From Woeseiaceae bacterium (GTDB lineage Bacteria; Pseudomonadota; Gammaproteobacteria; Steroidobacterales; Woeseiaceae), in contig JAJFKU010000016.1 in NCBI GenBank assembly GCA_021773035.1, positions 1 to 64,000 of the forward strand: DNA of 64,000 nucleotides, given 5' to 3'. Numbering within the stretch: position 1 is the first letter of the stretch; each line of letters starts with the position of its first letter. The position numbers and the translations under genes are program-made. A model generated the notes under the pieces. That model was not told the DNA's origin, did not search any database, and saw only the letters and a list, made by a program, of their open reading frames with translations. Below are positions 49,332-59,822 of the stretch, in pieces.

Positions 49332-50348
49332 TCACTCAAGAAATTTGCGAATACGCTCGGCAACAGCTTCGACTTCGCAGCTCGTTCCAATATGACCGCA
49401 GTTGCTTTCGTTAGCGAAATAGGCGGCGCCAAGTTCAGACGCCAGTAGCTTCCCGGGGTTCGGGTTGACCATATGATCGCTCGTGGTGCCTATGACCAGA
49501 ACCTCTGCAACGATGCTCTCCAGATAGGCGCTGCGGCTTTGCTCCGTCTCACCGAATACGTTCTGATCTATCATCGCCTGCAGTTGAGCAATGTAGTTGA
49601 AACTATTGCTGTCCTCACCCGCTGAGTTCGATTCAGCAACGAACTTTCCCAGGTCCTGCACTGCTACATTCTCAACAAAATAGTCAGGCGTCCAGAGTGT
49701 CAGCAGCGACAGGCGTGATACCAGCGTCAGTATATCGGCGTGGCTGTGACCACCTTTTTGCATGACGGTAATGACATCCTTATGTGTCTGCCATTGCAGG
49801 AGATCATAGGAGGTCATTGCGGGAGAACCGTCGATCGGGATCGCGTACTCCATGAAATCCGGGTAGCTGCTCATCCACTGGAACGTCTGCATGCCGCCCA
49901 TCGAGATTCCCATGACAACTTTTACATGCTCAAGACCGAGGTGTTCCGTCAACAGGCGATGTTGTGAATTGACCATGTCCACGATCGAAATCAACGGAAA
50001 CCCGGCATCGCGTTGCCCGCCAGCGTTCGATGGCGAGGTCGAAACGCCGTTCCCCAGCGCATCGATCGCGATGACGAAATAACTGTCGGTGTCGGCGAGG
50101 CTCCCCGAGCCGATGACCTTAAACTCGTGCAATTGCTCAGCGGTGCCGGTAAACCACGTTGGTATCACTAGAACGTTGGACCTGTCCGCGTTCAGGTTGC
50201 CGAAAGTCGCGTAGCCTACGCGCACGTTGCTAAGCACCTCACCCGACGTCAGCTGCAGGTCGCCTATATCCGCAAAATGCTGCTCGCCGCGAACCGCGGT
50301 ACTGAACAGAAAAACAAGCGCAAGTACTACACCGAACCGAGTATTCAT
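49332..50348 (-). CDS. Alpha/beta hydrolase, homoserine acetyltransferase-like family
   Basis: VVMGISMGGMQTFQW; TSDHMVNP; signal peptide. Confidence 0.85.
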   Translation of the reverse strand: MNTRFGVVLALVFLFSTAVRGEQHFADIGDLQLTSGEVLSNVRVGYATFGNLNADRSNVLVIPTWFTGTAEQLHEFKVIGSGSLADTDSYFVIAIDALGNGVSTSPSNAGGQRDAGFPLISIVDMVNSQHRLLTEHLGLEHVKVVMGISMGGMQTFQWMSSYPDFMEYAIPIDGSPAMTSYDLLQWQTHKDVITVMQKGGHSHADILTLVSRLSLLTLWTPDYFVENVAVQDLGKFVAESNSAGEDSNSFNYIAQLQAMIDQNVFGETEQSRSAYLESIVAEVLVIGTTSDHMVNPNPGKLLASELGAAYFANESNCGHIGTSCEVEAVAERIRKFLE

Positions 50349-51091
50349 ACCGATAGCTCCCGACCGGCACGCAGCAGGTCCTCTCTGGTGTCCACGCCGA
50401 TGCCAGGCCTCTCCACAGGCACAGCGACGCTGATTGTCATACCCAGCGCCAACGCACGTAGTTGTTCAAGTTGTTCGCTGATTTCCAGGGCAGACGGTTC
50501 CGCCGCCACGAAACGACGCAGCATTCCACAGCGGTAGGCATAGATGCCGTGGTGATGTAACGCTGTGTCCATGGCAAGTTCGATATTCGCCCGGTCCCGC
50601 GCATAAGGAATTGCAGCCCTGGAAAAGTAGATTGCACGATCATTGTTGTCACGTATGACTTTTACGCAACCGGGATTCTCGAAATCGTCACGACTCAGAA
50701 ACGGCGAAGCCAGCGTTGCGATATCCGCAGCGCCGTCGCTGAGTAGTGCAGCACACTGTTCGATCAATGCCGCGGGCATGGAAGGTTCATCACCCTGCAG
50801 ATTCACAACAATTTGCGCCTCGTCCCAATCCAGCACATCGGAGACCTCCGCGATTCGTTCGGTACCCGACTGATGATCGTCGCGCGTCATACAGACTGCA
50901 GCCCCGAAAGACTCGGCCACTACGGCGATCCGTTCATCGTCGGTCGCAATCACAACTTCGGCTGCGCCGCTTTCCACGCCGCGTTCATAGACGTGCTGAA
51001 TCATCGGCTTGCCATTGATCTCGAGCAATGGTTTCCCCGGCAGTCGGACCGACGCATAGCGCGATGGAATGACGACTACGAAGTTCGTCAT
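50345..51091 (-). CDS. kdsB: 3-deoxy-manno-octulosonate cytidylyltransferase
   Basis: VVIPSRYASVRLPGKPLLEINGKPMIQHVYERG. Confidence 0.96.
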   Translation of the reverse strand: MTNFVVVIPSRYASVRLPGKPLLEINGKPMIQHVYERGVESGAAEVVIATDDERIAVVAESFGAAVCMTRDDHQSGTERIAEVSDVLDWDEAQIVVNLQGDEPSMPAALIEQCAALLSDGAADIATLASPFLSRDDFENPGCVKVIRDNNDRAIYFSRAAIPYARDRANIELAMDTALHHHGIYAYRCGMLRRFVAAEPSALEISEQLEQLRALALGMTISVAVPVERPGIGVDTREDLLRAGRELSV

Positions 51092-52134
51092 TGTGACTCA
51101 CCGCAGTCGTCCGAGGATACGTCCAACGAGGCGTCCAGCAGCACCTCCAGGCGGCCGATCAGCGCTGCCGCATCTTTTGCATCCATCGTTAAATCTACCG
51201 GAACGAACCAATACTTATCCGCGATATGTCTGCCAAATTTAACGGCATCCTTCTCGGTCATGAATACCTCGAAATCATCGCCAAACTGCAGGTCGGCCGC
51301 CGCCAGTGGTGCGTGATCCGGGAAACTGTGCTCGATAAGCTGAATCCCGTGAGCCCGCAGCAGGTCGAAAAAGCGCTGCGGGTTTCCGATACCGGCCACG
51401 GCATGCACGGTCGAGCCCTTGAAAGCCTGTAGCTGCCTCGTTAACGAGCCATTCAGGCGCTGCGCCTCGGCGGCGGTCAGATCGAAACGAATAGCGTCAT
51501 CCACGGCGTCACCGCCATTCACCACAACCTGGTCAACACGGCTTAGCCTTGCCGGCGACTCACGTAACGGCCCGGCGGGAAGCAGGCGCCGGTTTCCAAG
51601 CCCACGTGCACCGTCAACGACGCAGATCTCGAAATCGCGCTCCAGTCTGAGATGCTGCAGGCCGTCATCGGCGACGATGACGTCTACCCCATCGTCGATT
51701 AACATCTCCGCAGCCCTGACGCGATCCGAGTCGACCGCGACCGGGCACTGTCCCCGCCTCGCCAGCAACACCGGCTCATCGCCGACGACAGCGGCATCGC
51801 TGTCCTCGTCCACCCGCATGGACGTGCCGGACTGACTGCCGCCGTATCCCCGGCTGACAATACCCGGGGCGAAACCTTTTTTGCGCAGTTCATTGACCAG
51901 CCAGATAACGGTCGGCGTCTTTCCGGTACCGCCCGCCGTAATGTTGCCGACAACAATCACCGCCGCCTCTGCTTTATGAGTCCGCAAGACGCCGCGACGA
52001 TAAAGCTGTTTGCGAACTGTCGTGACAAGCCAGTAGAGACCAGCGAGTGGCAGCAAGACCCAACCGAAGGCCGCATCCCCGTACCAGATCTTCTGAATCC
52101 ATCGGTAGCCCGTACTCACTGCCCGGCTACTCAT
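51088..52134 (-). CDS. lpxK: Tetraacyldisaccharide 4'-kinase
   Basis: VIVVGNITAGGTGKTPTVIWL; SRGYGG; DDGLQHLRLERD. Confidence 0.96.
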   Translation of the reverse strand: MSSRAVSTGYRWIQKIWYGDAAFGWVLLPLAGLYWLVTTVRKQLYRRGVLRTHKAEAAVIVVGNITAGGTGKTPTVIWLVNELRKKGFAPGIVSRGYGGSQSGTSMRVDEDSDAAVVGDEPVLLARRGQCPVAVDSDRVRAAEMLIDDGVDVIVADDGLQHLRLERDFEICVVDGARGLGNRRLLPAGPLRESPARLSRVDQVVVNGGDAVDDAIRFDLTAAEAQRLNGSLTRQLQAFKGSTVHAVAGIGNPQRFFDLLRAHGIQLIEHSFPDHAPLAAADLQFGDDFEVFMTEKDAVKFGRHIADKYWFVPVDLTMDAKDAAALIGRLEVLLDASLDVSSDDCGESQ

Positions 52135-53878
52135 CGCTGAACTGCATGCGGTACAGCGCAGCGTAGTGACCGTCCAGGGCGATCAGCTCGGCATGCGTGC
52201 CGGACTCAACAATACGCCCCGCATCCAGCACGATAATCTTGTCAGCCTTCTCGACCGTCGACAGTCGATGCGCAATAACAAGCGTCGTTCGGTTTTTCAT
52301 CAGCGCGTTCAGCGCTTCCTGAATACGCCGTTCTGAACGCGTATCCAGTGCCGACGTAGCTTCGTCGAGAATCAGCACCGGCGCGTTTTTCAACAACGCT
52401 CTACCGATCGCGATTCGCTGCCGCTGTCCGCCGGACAACAATACGCCGCGATCACCGACCATCGTGTCGAAACCGTTCGGCAGTTCGGCGGCGAAATCCG
52501 CGATATGCGCCGCTTCGGCAGCCGCCATGATCTCGTCATCCGAGCATGTTCGCAGCTGGCCGTACGCCAGATTGTTTCGAATCGTATCGTTAAACAAGAC
52601 GACATCCTGACTAACGAGGCTGATGTTGTCGCGGAGACTGCCGCGTGTGTAATCCGTAGTGGCAGTGCCATCCAGACGGATGCTGCCGGAATCCAGCTCG
52701 TAAAAACGCGGCAGCAGGCTCGCCAGGGTCGATTTGCCGCTACCCGAGTGCCCGACAATCGCCAGCGTCTTCCCGGCATTGATATCCACGCTGATGTCGT
52801 CGATGACGGCGCTATCGTCGTTACCATAGGAAAATGCGACCTTGTCGAAACTGACATCGCCGCGAATGCGTTCGGCGACGATCGTTCCTGAGTCCGCTTC
52901 GTCGGCTTCATCGATAACCGCGAATAAACTGTCGGCTCCGGCGACGCCGCGTTGCAAAGTGGCATTGACGTTCGTTATTCGGCGTACGGGCTGGAGCATG
53001 AGCATCATCGCCGAGAAAAACGCAATAAACTCGCCGGCGGTCAGTGAACCTTCAAGCGACTGCTGACTGGCGACATATATCACCATCGCAATTCCGAAGC
53101 CGAAGACAACCTGAGTTACCGCGACGCCGAAGGAGCGTACGCGAATGAGTTTCATGTTCTGCTTCCGGTTACCCTCATCGACGTCAGCCATTCGCTCCTG
53201 TTCGTATGCGAATCCGCCAAACGCCTTGACGACCGAGTTGCCACGAATAACTTCGTCGGTAACCTGCGTAACTTCACCAACAGAATCCTGAATGCGCCCG
53301 CTATAACGGCGAAAAGCGATGCCCAGCAATCGAACCAGCGCCGCGACAATGGGAAACAGGATTGCAACGAATATTGTTAGCGTCGGGCTGAAGTAAATCA
53401 TCACGCCGAACGCGGCAATTACTGTCAGCGTATCGCGAACCGCGATCGTGACTACACTGGTTACCGACTCGGCAACCATCTCGACGTTGTAGGTCATGCG
53501 CGACAGCAGCGGGCCGGCTGCCTGACTATCGAAAAACTTTATCGGCAGCGTCAGGAACTTATTGAAGACTTCCCGGCGCAAATCGCTGATGACGCTCCGG
53601 CCTATCCAGCCAAGCGATAACTCGGTCGCAAATCCGGACATGCCGCGCAGAACGAAAATACCCATGAAAGCGAAAGGTATCCATTTCGTCGTTTCCAGGT
53701 TCTTCGCAACCAGCGCCTCGTCGGTCAGTGGCTGCAACAACGCCACCAGCCCGGCTTCGATAACGGCCGTAGCCGCCATGCCGATGACGGCAATCGTGCC
53801 GATCAACTTGTGCGGCGTAACGTAGTGCCACAAGCGGCCGTAGATGACTCGAACTTCAGGATCGATGCGTTTGCTCAC
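52127..53878 (-). CDS. msbA: Lipid A flippase, ABC transporter
   Basis: Walker A GHSGSGKST, signature LSGGQRQRIAIGRALL, gene context. Confidence 0.95.
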   Translation of the reverse strand: MSKRIDPEVRVIYGRLWHYVTPHKLIGTIAVIGMAATAVIEAGLVALLQPLTDEALVAKNLETTKWIPFAFMGIFVLRGMSGFATELSLGWIGRSVISDLRREVFNKFLTLPIKFFDSQAAGPLLSRMTYNVEMVAESVTSVVTIAVRDTLTVIAAFGVMIYFSPTLTIFVAILFPIVAALVRLLGIAFRRYSGRIQDSVGEVTQVTDEVIRGNSVVKAFGGFAYEQERMADVDEGNRKQNMKLIRVRSFGVAVTQVVFGFGIAMVIYVASQQSLEGSLTAGEFIAFFSAMMLMLQPVRRITNVNATLQRGVAGADSLFAVIDEADEADSGTIVAERIRGDVSFDKVAFSYGNDDSAVIDDISVDINAGKTLAIVGHSGSGKSTLASLLPRFYELDSGSIRLDGTATTDYTRGSLRDNISLVSQDVVLFNDTIRNNLAYGQLRTCSDDEIMAAAEAAHIADFAAELPNGFDTMVGDRGVLLSGGQRQRIAIGRALLKNAPVLILDEATSALDTRSERRIQEALNALMKNRTTLVIAHRLSTVEKADKIIVLDAGRIVESGTHAELIALDGHYAALYRMQFSDE

Positions 53879-53896
53879 GTTGCTCGAAGTTCCTCG

Positions 53897-54319
53897 CTAC
53901 TCGCCGGGGTCGTTTACGGTGGCGATGCTGATCTGGGTAAAACCGAGGCGGCCGGCGACGTCCATCGCTGTCACAACGTGCTGGTGTCTGGCATCGGCAT
54001 CGGCGCTGATGGTCAGCGGCAAATTGTTTCTGCCGGCAGCGACTTTCTGCAGCGCGTTACGAATTGTCGCTGCTCGATTGTTGATGAGTTCGCGGCCGTT
54101 GACGAGATAGGTACCGGTCGCCGTGATCATGATGTCAATCTGTTCCGGAGGCTCTTCGACGATGCTGGAATTATCGGCCTGCGGCAGGCTGATGTTGATT
54201 TGCGATTGCTTCACGAAACTCGTCGAAACCATGAAGAAAATCAACAGCAACAAAACCACATCGATCAGCGACGTAAGATTGACCTCCGGCTGCGTACGGG
54301 CACGCAGACTGAGCTTCAT
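53897..54319 (-). CDS. exbD: ExbD/TolR-family biopolymer transport protein
   Basis: EVNLTSLIDVVLLLLIFFMVSTSF. Confidence 0.92.
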   Translation of the reverse strand: MKLSLRARTQPEVNLTSLIDVVLLLLIFFMVSTSFVKQSQINISLPQADNSSIVEEPPEQIDIMITATGTYLVNGRELINNRAATIRNALQKVAAGRNNLPLTISADADARHQHVVTAMDVAGRLGFTQISIATVNDPGE

Positions 54320-54936
54320 GCTACGCCCTTCTCGCTACGCCGGTGCAGCGCTTCCACCAGCTTGATGGCTTCTTTCTCCATGTCGACAACCAGGGTATCG
54401 ACACGAGTCCGATAGTAGCGATAGCCGATCAACGCCGGGATCGCTACGGTCAGTCCCGCCGCCGTAGTAATCAACGCCTCCGCAATACCGCCGGCCAGTA
54501 TGGTCGGATTGCCGACCCCGTGTGTCGTTATGGCCGTGAACACCTTCACCATGCCGATCACCGTGCCAAGCAGGCCCAGCAACGGCGTAATGGCGGCGAC
54601 CGTTCCCAGGGTTTCGAGATAACGTTCCAGCTCATGTACCACGTGCCGGCCGGTATCTTCAATCGAGTCCTTGAGAACCGTCCGATCGCGATTACGGTTC
54701 ATCAGACCGGCCGCAAGTATCTGCCCGAGCGGCGATCCCTGATGCAGCGTCTGAATCTGTTTCTGATCGAGCTGGTCTTTCTTCACCCAGCCCCAGACCT
54801 TACTCGTCAGATCTTCCGGAATGACGCGCTTTTGCTGCAGCGTCCAGAATCGCTCCAGAATGATGCCCATGGCGATGATCGCACACAGGACAATGGGCAA
54901 CATCAGCCAGCCGCCGGATTTTACGATCTCAACCAT
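54316..54936 (-). CDS. exbB: MotA/TolQ/ExbB proton channel family protein
   Basis: TPLLGLLGTVIGMVKVF ... AEALITTAAGLTVAIPALIGY. Confidence 0.93.
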   Translation of the reverse strand: MVEIVKSGGWLMLPIVLCAIIAMGIILERFWTLQQKRVIPEDLTSKVWGWVKKDQLDQKQIQTLHQGSPLGQILAAGLMNRNRDRTVLKDSIEDTGRHVVHELERYLETLGTVAAITPLLGLLGTVIGMVKVFTAITTHGVGNPTILAGGIAEALITTAAGLTVAIPALIGYRYYRTRVDTLVVDMEKEAIKLVEALHRRSEKGVA

Positions 54937-55014
54937 AGGAACCAGTACGAGGAGGAAAATGGAAATATACAGTGACGGCGGGCAAAATTCTTGTTGAAAA
55001 TGGCGCTTTTTCTG

Positions 55015-57327
55015 TCACCTGAAGGCTGGTCTGTCATGCCAGAATCGTTGTTGTAGCTTGCGCTGCTCGCGCAGGCGGCCGATACCATCGTCGCGGCATA
55101 GCTGGAGACTGACGGCACCGGAGGTCCCGGTATCGAGCACCTGTGCGCCCGCCGCTTCCCAGCGCCGCGTAACTCGGTCTCTTGGAAACCCCCAACGATT
55201 CGCGTAGGCAGCAGATGCGATCGCGAGATTCGGTCCTAGGCGGTTTACGAAAGCCGGGCTTGAGGAGCTCAGGCTGCCGTGGTGCGGAATCACCACGATA
55301 TCAGTCGCAGCGATACGACGCTGCACAAGCAGCCGTCGCTCCGCAGCAGCCTCGATATCGCCGGTCAGCAGCACACTGTGCTCGCCGACGCTGACCTCCA
55401 ACACGCACGACGAATCATTACCGTTGCGCACAGCTCCCGGCCCCGGGTGCAGAAAGCGAAAGAGCACGTCGTCCGCGCGCCACTGCTGGCCGTCGGCGCA
55501 TTCGATTGTCGGCATACTCTTACCTGGCAAGCGCTCACCGACGTAAATCCGGCCCGTATCGAACCGAGCTCTGATGGCGCCAACGCCACCGGCATGATCG
55601 TTATCCGCATGTGAAACAACCAGCCAGTCGATGGTGTCGATTCCCCGGTAACGGAGAAACGGCGCGATGGCTTGTGCGGCAGTGCTGCCGCCACCGCGAT
55701 AGGAAGCACCGGTATCGAACAATAGCGTTCGTTGCCGGGTTTCCAAGACGACGGACAGTCCCTGGCCAACATCCAGGACATGCATCTCAATACAGCCGCT
55801 GCCGGGCCTTGCCGGCTGGTGCAAAAATACCGCGAGCGCTGCAAGAAGCGCTACGGAGCGGCCGGGCCAACCGCGCGGCAACAACACCCAAAGTGCCGGT
55901 AGCAGAACGATGAGCCCGCTGCGGCCGCTACCGGCGACGGAGGTATCCGCGACCGGCAGCGCGGCGAACCAGGCGATGACGCTCTCTGTAACACTGATAC
56001 TCAGTGCCGAAAACCGCAGCAGCGCAGCACCGATCGGTTCCCAGATTGTCGTAAAAACCATACCCAGTAACGTGAGCGGTACGGTGACAAGGCTGAATAC
56101 GGGAACAACGATGAGATTCACCGCCGGTGCGAGCAGGGTTACACGCTGAAACATCGGCACCGTCAGCGGCATCAGCCCGAACAGCAGTGCGACCTGCATC
56201 GCCATCAGACCCCGGGTGCCGGCGATACACCGGCTGAGCGGACTGTTCGCGGGCCGGCACCGATAGTTTTGCGCATAGCGCAGCAGGACAATCACGGCCG
56301 CGAACGACAGGCTGAACCCGGGTGCCATCGATGCCAGCGGGTCCGCGACGAAGACCAGTGTCGCGGCCAGCGCGATTATTCGCACAGGATCGGGACGGCG
56401 ACGGCACAGATAAGCCACCGTCACCAAGGTCAGCATCAGGATGGCGCGCCGCGACGGCACGGCGAACCCGGAAATGAGCGCGTAGGCGGCTGCAACGGAT
56501 AAACCCGCGAGGATTGCACGCTGCAGATGGTTGCCCGGTATCCGCAGAATGCCGGATACCAGGGCCGCCGTCGCGAAGGCCGCTGCCGCTGCCAGGCCGA
56601 TATGCAAACCCGAAATCGCCATCAGATGACTCGTCCCGGTCTTCGCGTAACGCTCCCACTGTTCACGGGAGAGCAGATGCCGGGAACCCAGACCAATCGC
56701 GGCAAGCACCGCTGCGGACTCGCCGCCGGCGGCCTGCAGTGACCTGGCAAGCCTGTGTCGCACAGCGTCAAGCCGCGACAATTGCCCTGATTCGAGCCGC
56801 CGGTTGCGCGGCCCGGCAACGACATAACCACTGGCGTGGAGTTTTTGCCGGAAAAACCAGTTTTCCACTCGGAAGCCGCCGGGATTACTGCTGCCACGCG
56901 GCGCACGCAGGCGCAGCTCCAATTCCCAGACATCGCCGAACACCGGGGTTTGCTCCGGTTCGAACCAGCTGACCCGCGAGCGCGGTGGCAGCCGCAGGTC
57001 GCCGACGGGCTCCAGCAACATCGTCGTCGACATTCCGCGCCGCTGCGGGAAATCGGCAACTCTGACCTGGACGAGCATACTGTCGCCGGAAAACCGCGGC
57101 TTCAGGCGCGCGTCGATTACCTGGTTGCCCGCCACGACAAACAATACAAACCCGAGAAGCCCGATAGCGACACCACGAAGCTTCCTGACAGTAAGTAAAG
57201 CGATAGCTGCAACAAAAAGCATGCCACAGAGGTCCGAGCTTAACGGAACCCTGTTATGCTGCGCCGCGAATCCTCCTGCCAGCAACAGCAGTGAGCTCAA
57301 AACCATCCTTGTCGCAGTTGTCGGCAC
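55015..57327 (-). CDS. comEC: ComEC/Rec2 DNA internalisation protein
   Basis: Competence domain HLMAISGLHIGL; C-terminal MBL domain VSHADNDHAGG. Confidence 0.93.
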   Translation of the reverse strand: MPTTATRMVLSSLLLLAGGFAAQHNRVPLSSDLCGMLFVAAIALLTVRKLRGVAIGLLGFVLFVVAGNQVIDARLKPRFSGDSMLVQVRVADFPQRRGMSTTMLLEPVGDLRLPPRSRVSWFEPEQTPVFGDVWELELRLRAPRGSSNPGGFRVENWFFRQKLHASGYVVAGPRNRRLESGQLSRLDAVRHRLARSLQAAGGESAAVLAAIGLGSRHLLSREQWERYAKTGTSHLMAISGLHIGLAAAAAFATAALVSGILRIPGNHLQRAILAGLSVAAAYALISGFAVPSRRAILMLTLVTVAYLCRRRPDPVRIIALAATLVFVADPLASMAPGFSLSFAAVIVLLRYAQNYRCRPANSPLSRCIAGTRGLMAMQVALLFGLMPLTVPMFQRVTLLAPAVNLIVVPVFSLVTVPLTLLGMVFTTIWEPIGAALLRFSALSISVTESVIAWFAALPVADTSVAGSGRSGLIVLLPALWVLLPRGWPGRSVALLAALAVFLHQPARPGSGCIEMHVLDVGQGLSVVLETRQRTLLFDTGASYRGGGSTAAQAIAPFLRYRGIDTIDWLVVSHADNDHAGGVGAIRARFDTGRIYVGERLPGKSMPTIECADGQQWRADDVLFRFLHPGPGAVRNGNDSSCVLEVSVGEHSVLLTGDIEAAAERRLLVQRRIAATDIVVIPHHGSLSSSSPAFVNRLGPNLAIASAAYANRWGFPRDRVTRRWEAAGAQVLDTGTSGAVSLQLCRDDGIGRLREQRKLQQRFWHDRPAFR

Positions 57328-57354
57328 AGACCATCAAAACCGGACCGCCTGTCG

Positions 57355-57876
57355 ATGCCAAGACGCTTTTTTCGGAAGTTTACATTCAAACGCCATCAAG
57401 TCAGCGAGCAATGGTTCATGACGCCGTTTCGCCACCTGCTGCACGATCATCGTCTGTGGGGCATTCGTCGCAGAACCGTGGTTCCGGCGTTCGCGCTGGG
57501 CCTGTTTATCGCCTTTATGCCATTTCCGGGCCACACGCTGACGGGCGCCCTGCTCGCGCTGGCGTTTCGCATCAACATCCCGGTAGCTGCGCTGGCTACC
57601 TGGGTCAGCAACCCCATCACAATGTTCGTGATGTACCTGGGCGCCTATCAGCTGGGCAGCGCTATTCTCGATACACCGGAGCGTGAATTCGCCTTTGAAA
57701 TGTCCATTGACTGGGTGACACACACCTTCGTCACGATCTGGCAGCCCATGCTGTTGGGCTGTGTCATTCTGGGCGCCGCCCTGGCATTGGTCGGCTATAT
57801 CGCGCTGGATCTGCTCTGGCGCTCATCTATCGCCGACTACAAAACACGCAAGCGTAACAATCGCCGTGACCGCTAA
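57355..57876 (+). CDS. DUF2062 membrane protein
   Basis: ALGLFIAFMPFPGHTLTGALLALAFRINIPVAALATWVSNP. Confidence 0.9.
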   Translation: MPRRFFRKFTFKRHQVSEQWFMTPFRHLLHDHRLWGIRRRTVVPAFALGLFIAFMPFPGHTLTGALLALAFRINIPVAALATWVSNPITMFVMYLGAYQLGSAILDTPEREFAFEMSIDWVTHTFVTIWQPMLLGCVILGAALALVGYIALDLLWRSSIADYKTRKRNNRRDR

Positions 57877-57889
57877 CGCCCGAAAGGGG

Positions 57890-58576
57890 TCAGAGCTCTT
57901 TTGTTTTCAGCGTACCCTCCTCGAGCACCAGAATCCGATCCATTTGTGACGCAATCGAGTGGTCGTGGGTAACAATGACCAGGCTGGTCTTGAGTTCCTG
58001 ATTCAGCTCCAGCATCAGCTGCAACACGTGCCCCCCATTCCCGGCGTCGAGATTGCCGGTCGGCTCGTCGGCCAGCACCAGGCGTGGCCTGGTAATCAAT
58101 GCACGGGCGACGGCCGCACGCTGTCGCTCACCGCCCGACAACTCGCCCGGCTTGTGATGCAGGCGTTCTCCAAGCCCGACCTGTCCCAGGAGCTCCCTCG
58201 CCTGTTCGATCGCAGCCGCCTTCGGTTCACGCCGAATCATCAACGGCATCGCGACGTTCTCCTCCGCGGTGAACTCTGCCAGCAGGTGATGAAACTGGTA
58301 AATGAAGCCAATATTGCGATTTCTGAGATCGCCTTTCGTTGACTCGTCCGTACCGTGCATCGGCTTGCCGGCCACAAAAACCTCGCCTTCGTCGGGCTCG
58401 TCAAGCCCACCCATGATCTGCAGCAAAGTCGTTTTTCCCGACCCGGACGCACCGATAATGGCAACGCGCTCGGCTGCCTGTACTTTCAGATCTATACCAT
58501 GCAGCACTTCGAGCATCGACGCGCCTTCGTTAAAACGCCGTATAACGCCTCGACAGTCAAGAACCGGATCAGTCAT
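57890..58576 (-). CDS. lolD: Lipoprotein-releasing system ATP-binding protein
   Basis: Walker A GASGSGKTTLLQ, LSGGERQRAAVARALI; start MTDPVLDC. Confidence 0.93.
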   Translation of the reverse strand: MTDPVLDCRGVIRRFNEGASMLEVLHGIDLKVQAAERVAIIGASGSGKTTLLQIMGGLDEPDEGEVFVAGKPMHGTDESTKGDLRNRNIGFIYQFHHLLAEFTAEENVAMPLMIRREPKAAAIEQARELLGQVGLGERLHHKPGELSGGERQRAAVARALITRPRLVLADEPTGNLDAGNGGHVLQLMLELNQELKTSLVIVTHDHSIASQMDRILVLEEGTLKTKEL

Positions 58577-59816
58577 ATCGTAAAGCCTCAGCCGGTGCCG
58601 TCTTCGCGGCAACCCAGGCAGGGTAAAGGGTGGAAAGCAGCGCTAGCGCCAGTGCAATAACTGCAATCAGGGCGACGTCACCCAGCTGCAGGTCGGAAGG
58701 CAGGTCACTGATGAAATAGACGTCTGCTGCGAGAAACTTGATGCCGAAGGCGGATTCGAAGAAGCCGATAATGGATTCCAGGTTCAGCGCCAGCAAGACA
58801 CCGGCGACAACACCGACCAGTGTCCCGGTTACGCCGACAATACTGCCTTGAGTGACGAAAATCCTGAGGATGCTCACAGGCCGGGCACCGATCGTCCTCA
58901 AGATCGCAATATCGGACTGTTTATCTTTCACGACCATGACCAGTGTCGAGACGATATTGAATGCGGCAACCGCAATCACCATCATCAGGATTACGAACAG
59001 AATCGATTTCGTTATTTGAATGGAGCGAAAGAAGTTGACGTGACGGCGTGTCCAGTCACTGATCAAAACTTCCTTACCGTTCGCCAGGGCGACTTCACGG
59101 ACGATCGCCGGTGCCTCGTAAATTTCGGTGACCGCCAGCCGCAGACCTGACACGGCATCGCGTTTCCTGTACAGCTTTTGCGCATCGCCAATGTTGATAA
59201 ACGCAAGCCGCCGGTCAAACTCGTACATGCCGACCCGATACAAGCCGCTGACCGTAAAGCGCTTCGTTCGCGGCAGGATACCGGCCGGTGTCACCCTGCC
59301 CTCTGCCAAAGTGACCGTTACCTTGTCGCCGACGGTCACGTCCAACGCGGCGGCCAGCTCGACACCGAGGACAATGTTAAAGTCCCCGCCACGAAGATCG
59401 CCCAGAGCCCCTTCCTGCATCACGTTGGCAATACCCGATACCGCCTCCTCCTGCTGCGGTTCGATGCCACGTAATTCGACACCGCTGATCTGTTTCTCAA
59501 AAACCAGCAAAGCCTTGCCATCGACAAACGGCGCTACGGCGCGAACGCGGGGATTCAGAAGCGCGGTCTCGATCAGGTCGGCGGTATCTGCAAGCTCTCC
59601 TTCGACACCCTCGATGCTCGCGTGCGCGGTCATGGCCAGCAGCCGGTCTTTCAGTTCCCGCTCGAAACCATTCACGACAGACATCACGACGATGAGTACA
59701 GTTACAGCGATCGCGATACCCAGCATGGAAATAGCAGATATCAACGAGACGAAGCTGTTATTGCTCCGGGAACGTACGTAGCGATTGCCAATCCAGAACT
59801 CGAATCGATTACTCAT
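58569..59816 (-). CDS. LolC/LolE-family lipoprotein-releasing permease
   Basis: FEFWIGNRYVRSR...SFVSLISAISMLGIAIAVTVLIVVMSVVNGFERELKDRLL; MacB/FtsX fold. Confidence 0.92.
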   Translation of the reverse strand: MSNRFEFWIGNRYVRSRSNNSFVSLISAISMLGIAIAVTVLIVVMSVVNGFERELKDRLLAMTAHASIEGVEGELADTADLIETALLNPRVRAVAPFVDGKALLVFEKQISGVELRGIEPQQEEAVSGIANVMQEGALGDLRGGDFNIVLGVELAAALDVTVGDKVTVTLAEGRVTPAGILPRTKRFTVSGLYRVGMYEFDRRLAFINIGDAQKLYRKRDAVSGLRLAVTEIYEAPAIVREVALANGKEVLISDWTRRHVNFFRSIQITKSILFVILMMVIAVAAFNIVSTLVMVVKDKQSDIAILRTIGARPVSILRIFVTQGSIVGVTGTLVGVVAGVLLALNLESIIGFFESAFGIKFLAADVYFISDLPSDLQLGDVALIAVIALALALLSTLYPAWVAAKTAPAEALRYD

Positions 59817-59822
59817 CGCCAG

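Noticed and set aside
52127-57327. ABC transporter/ExbBD/ComEC run as a novel uptake system
   Set aside because: Gene order and motifs match the ordinary msbA-lpxK-kdsB lipid A set with exbBD and comEC.
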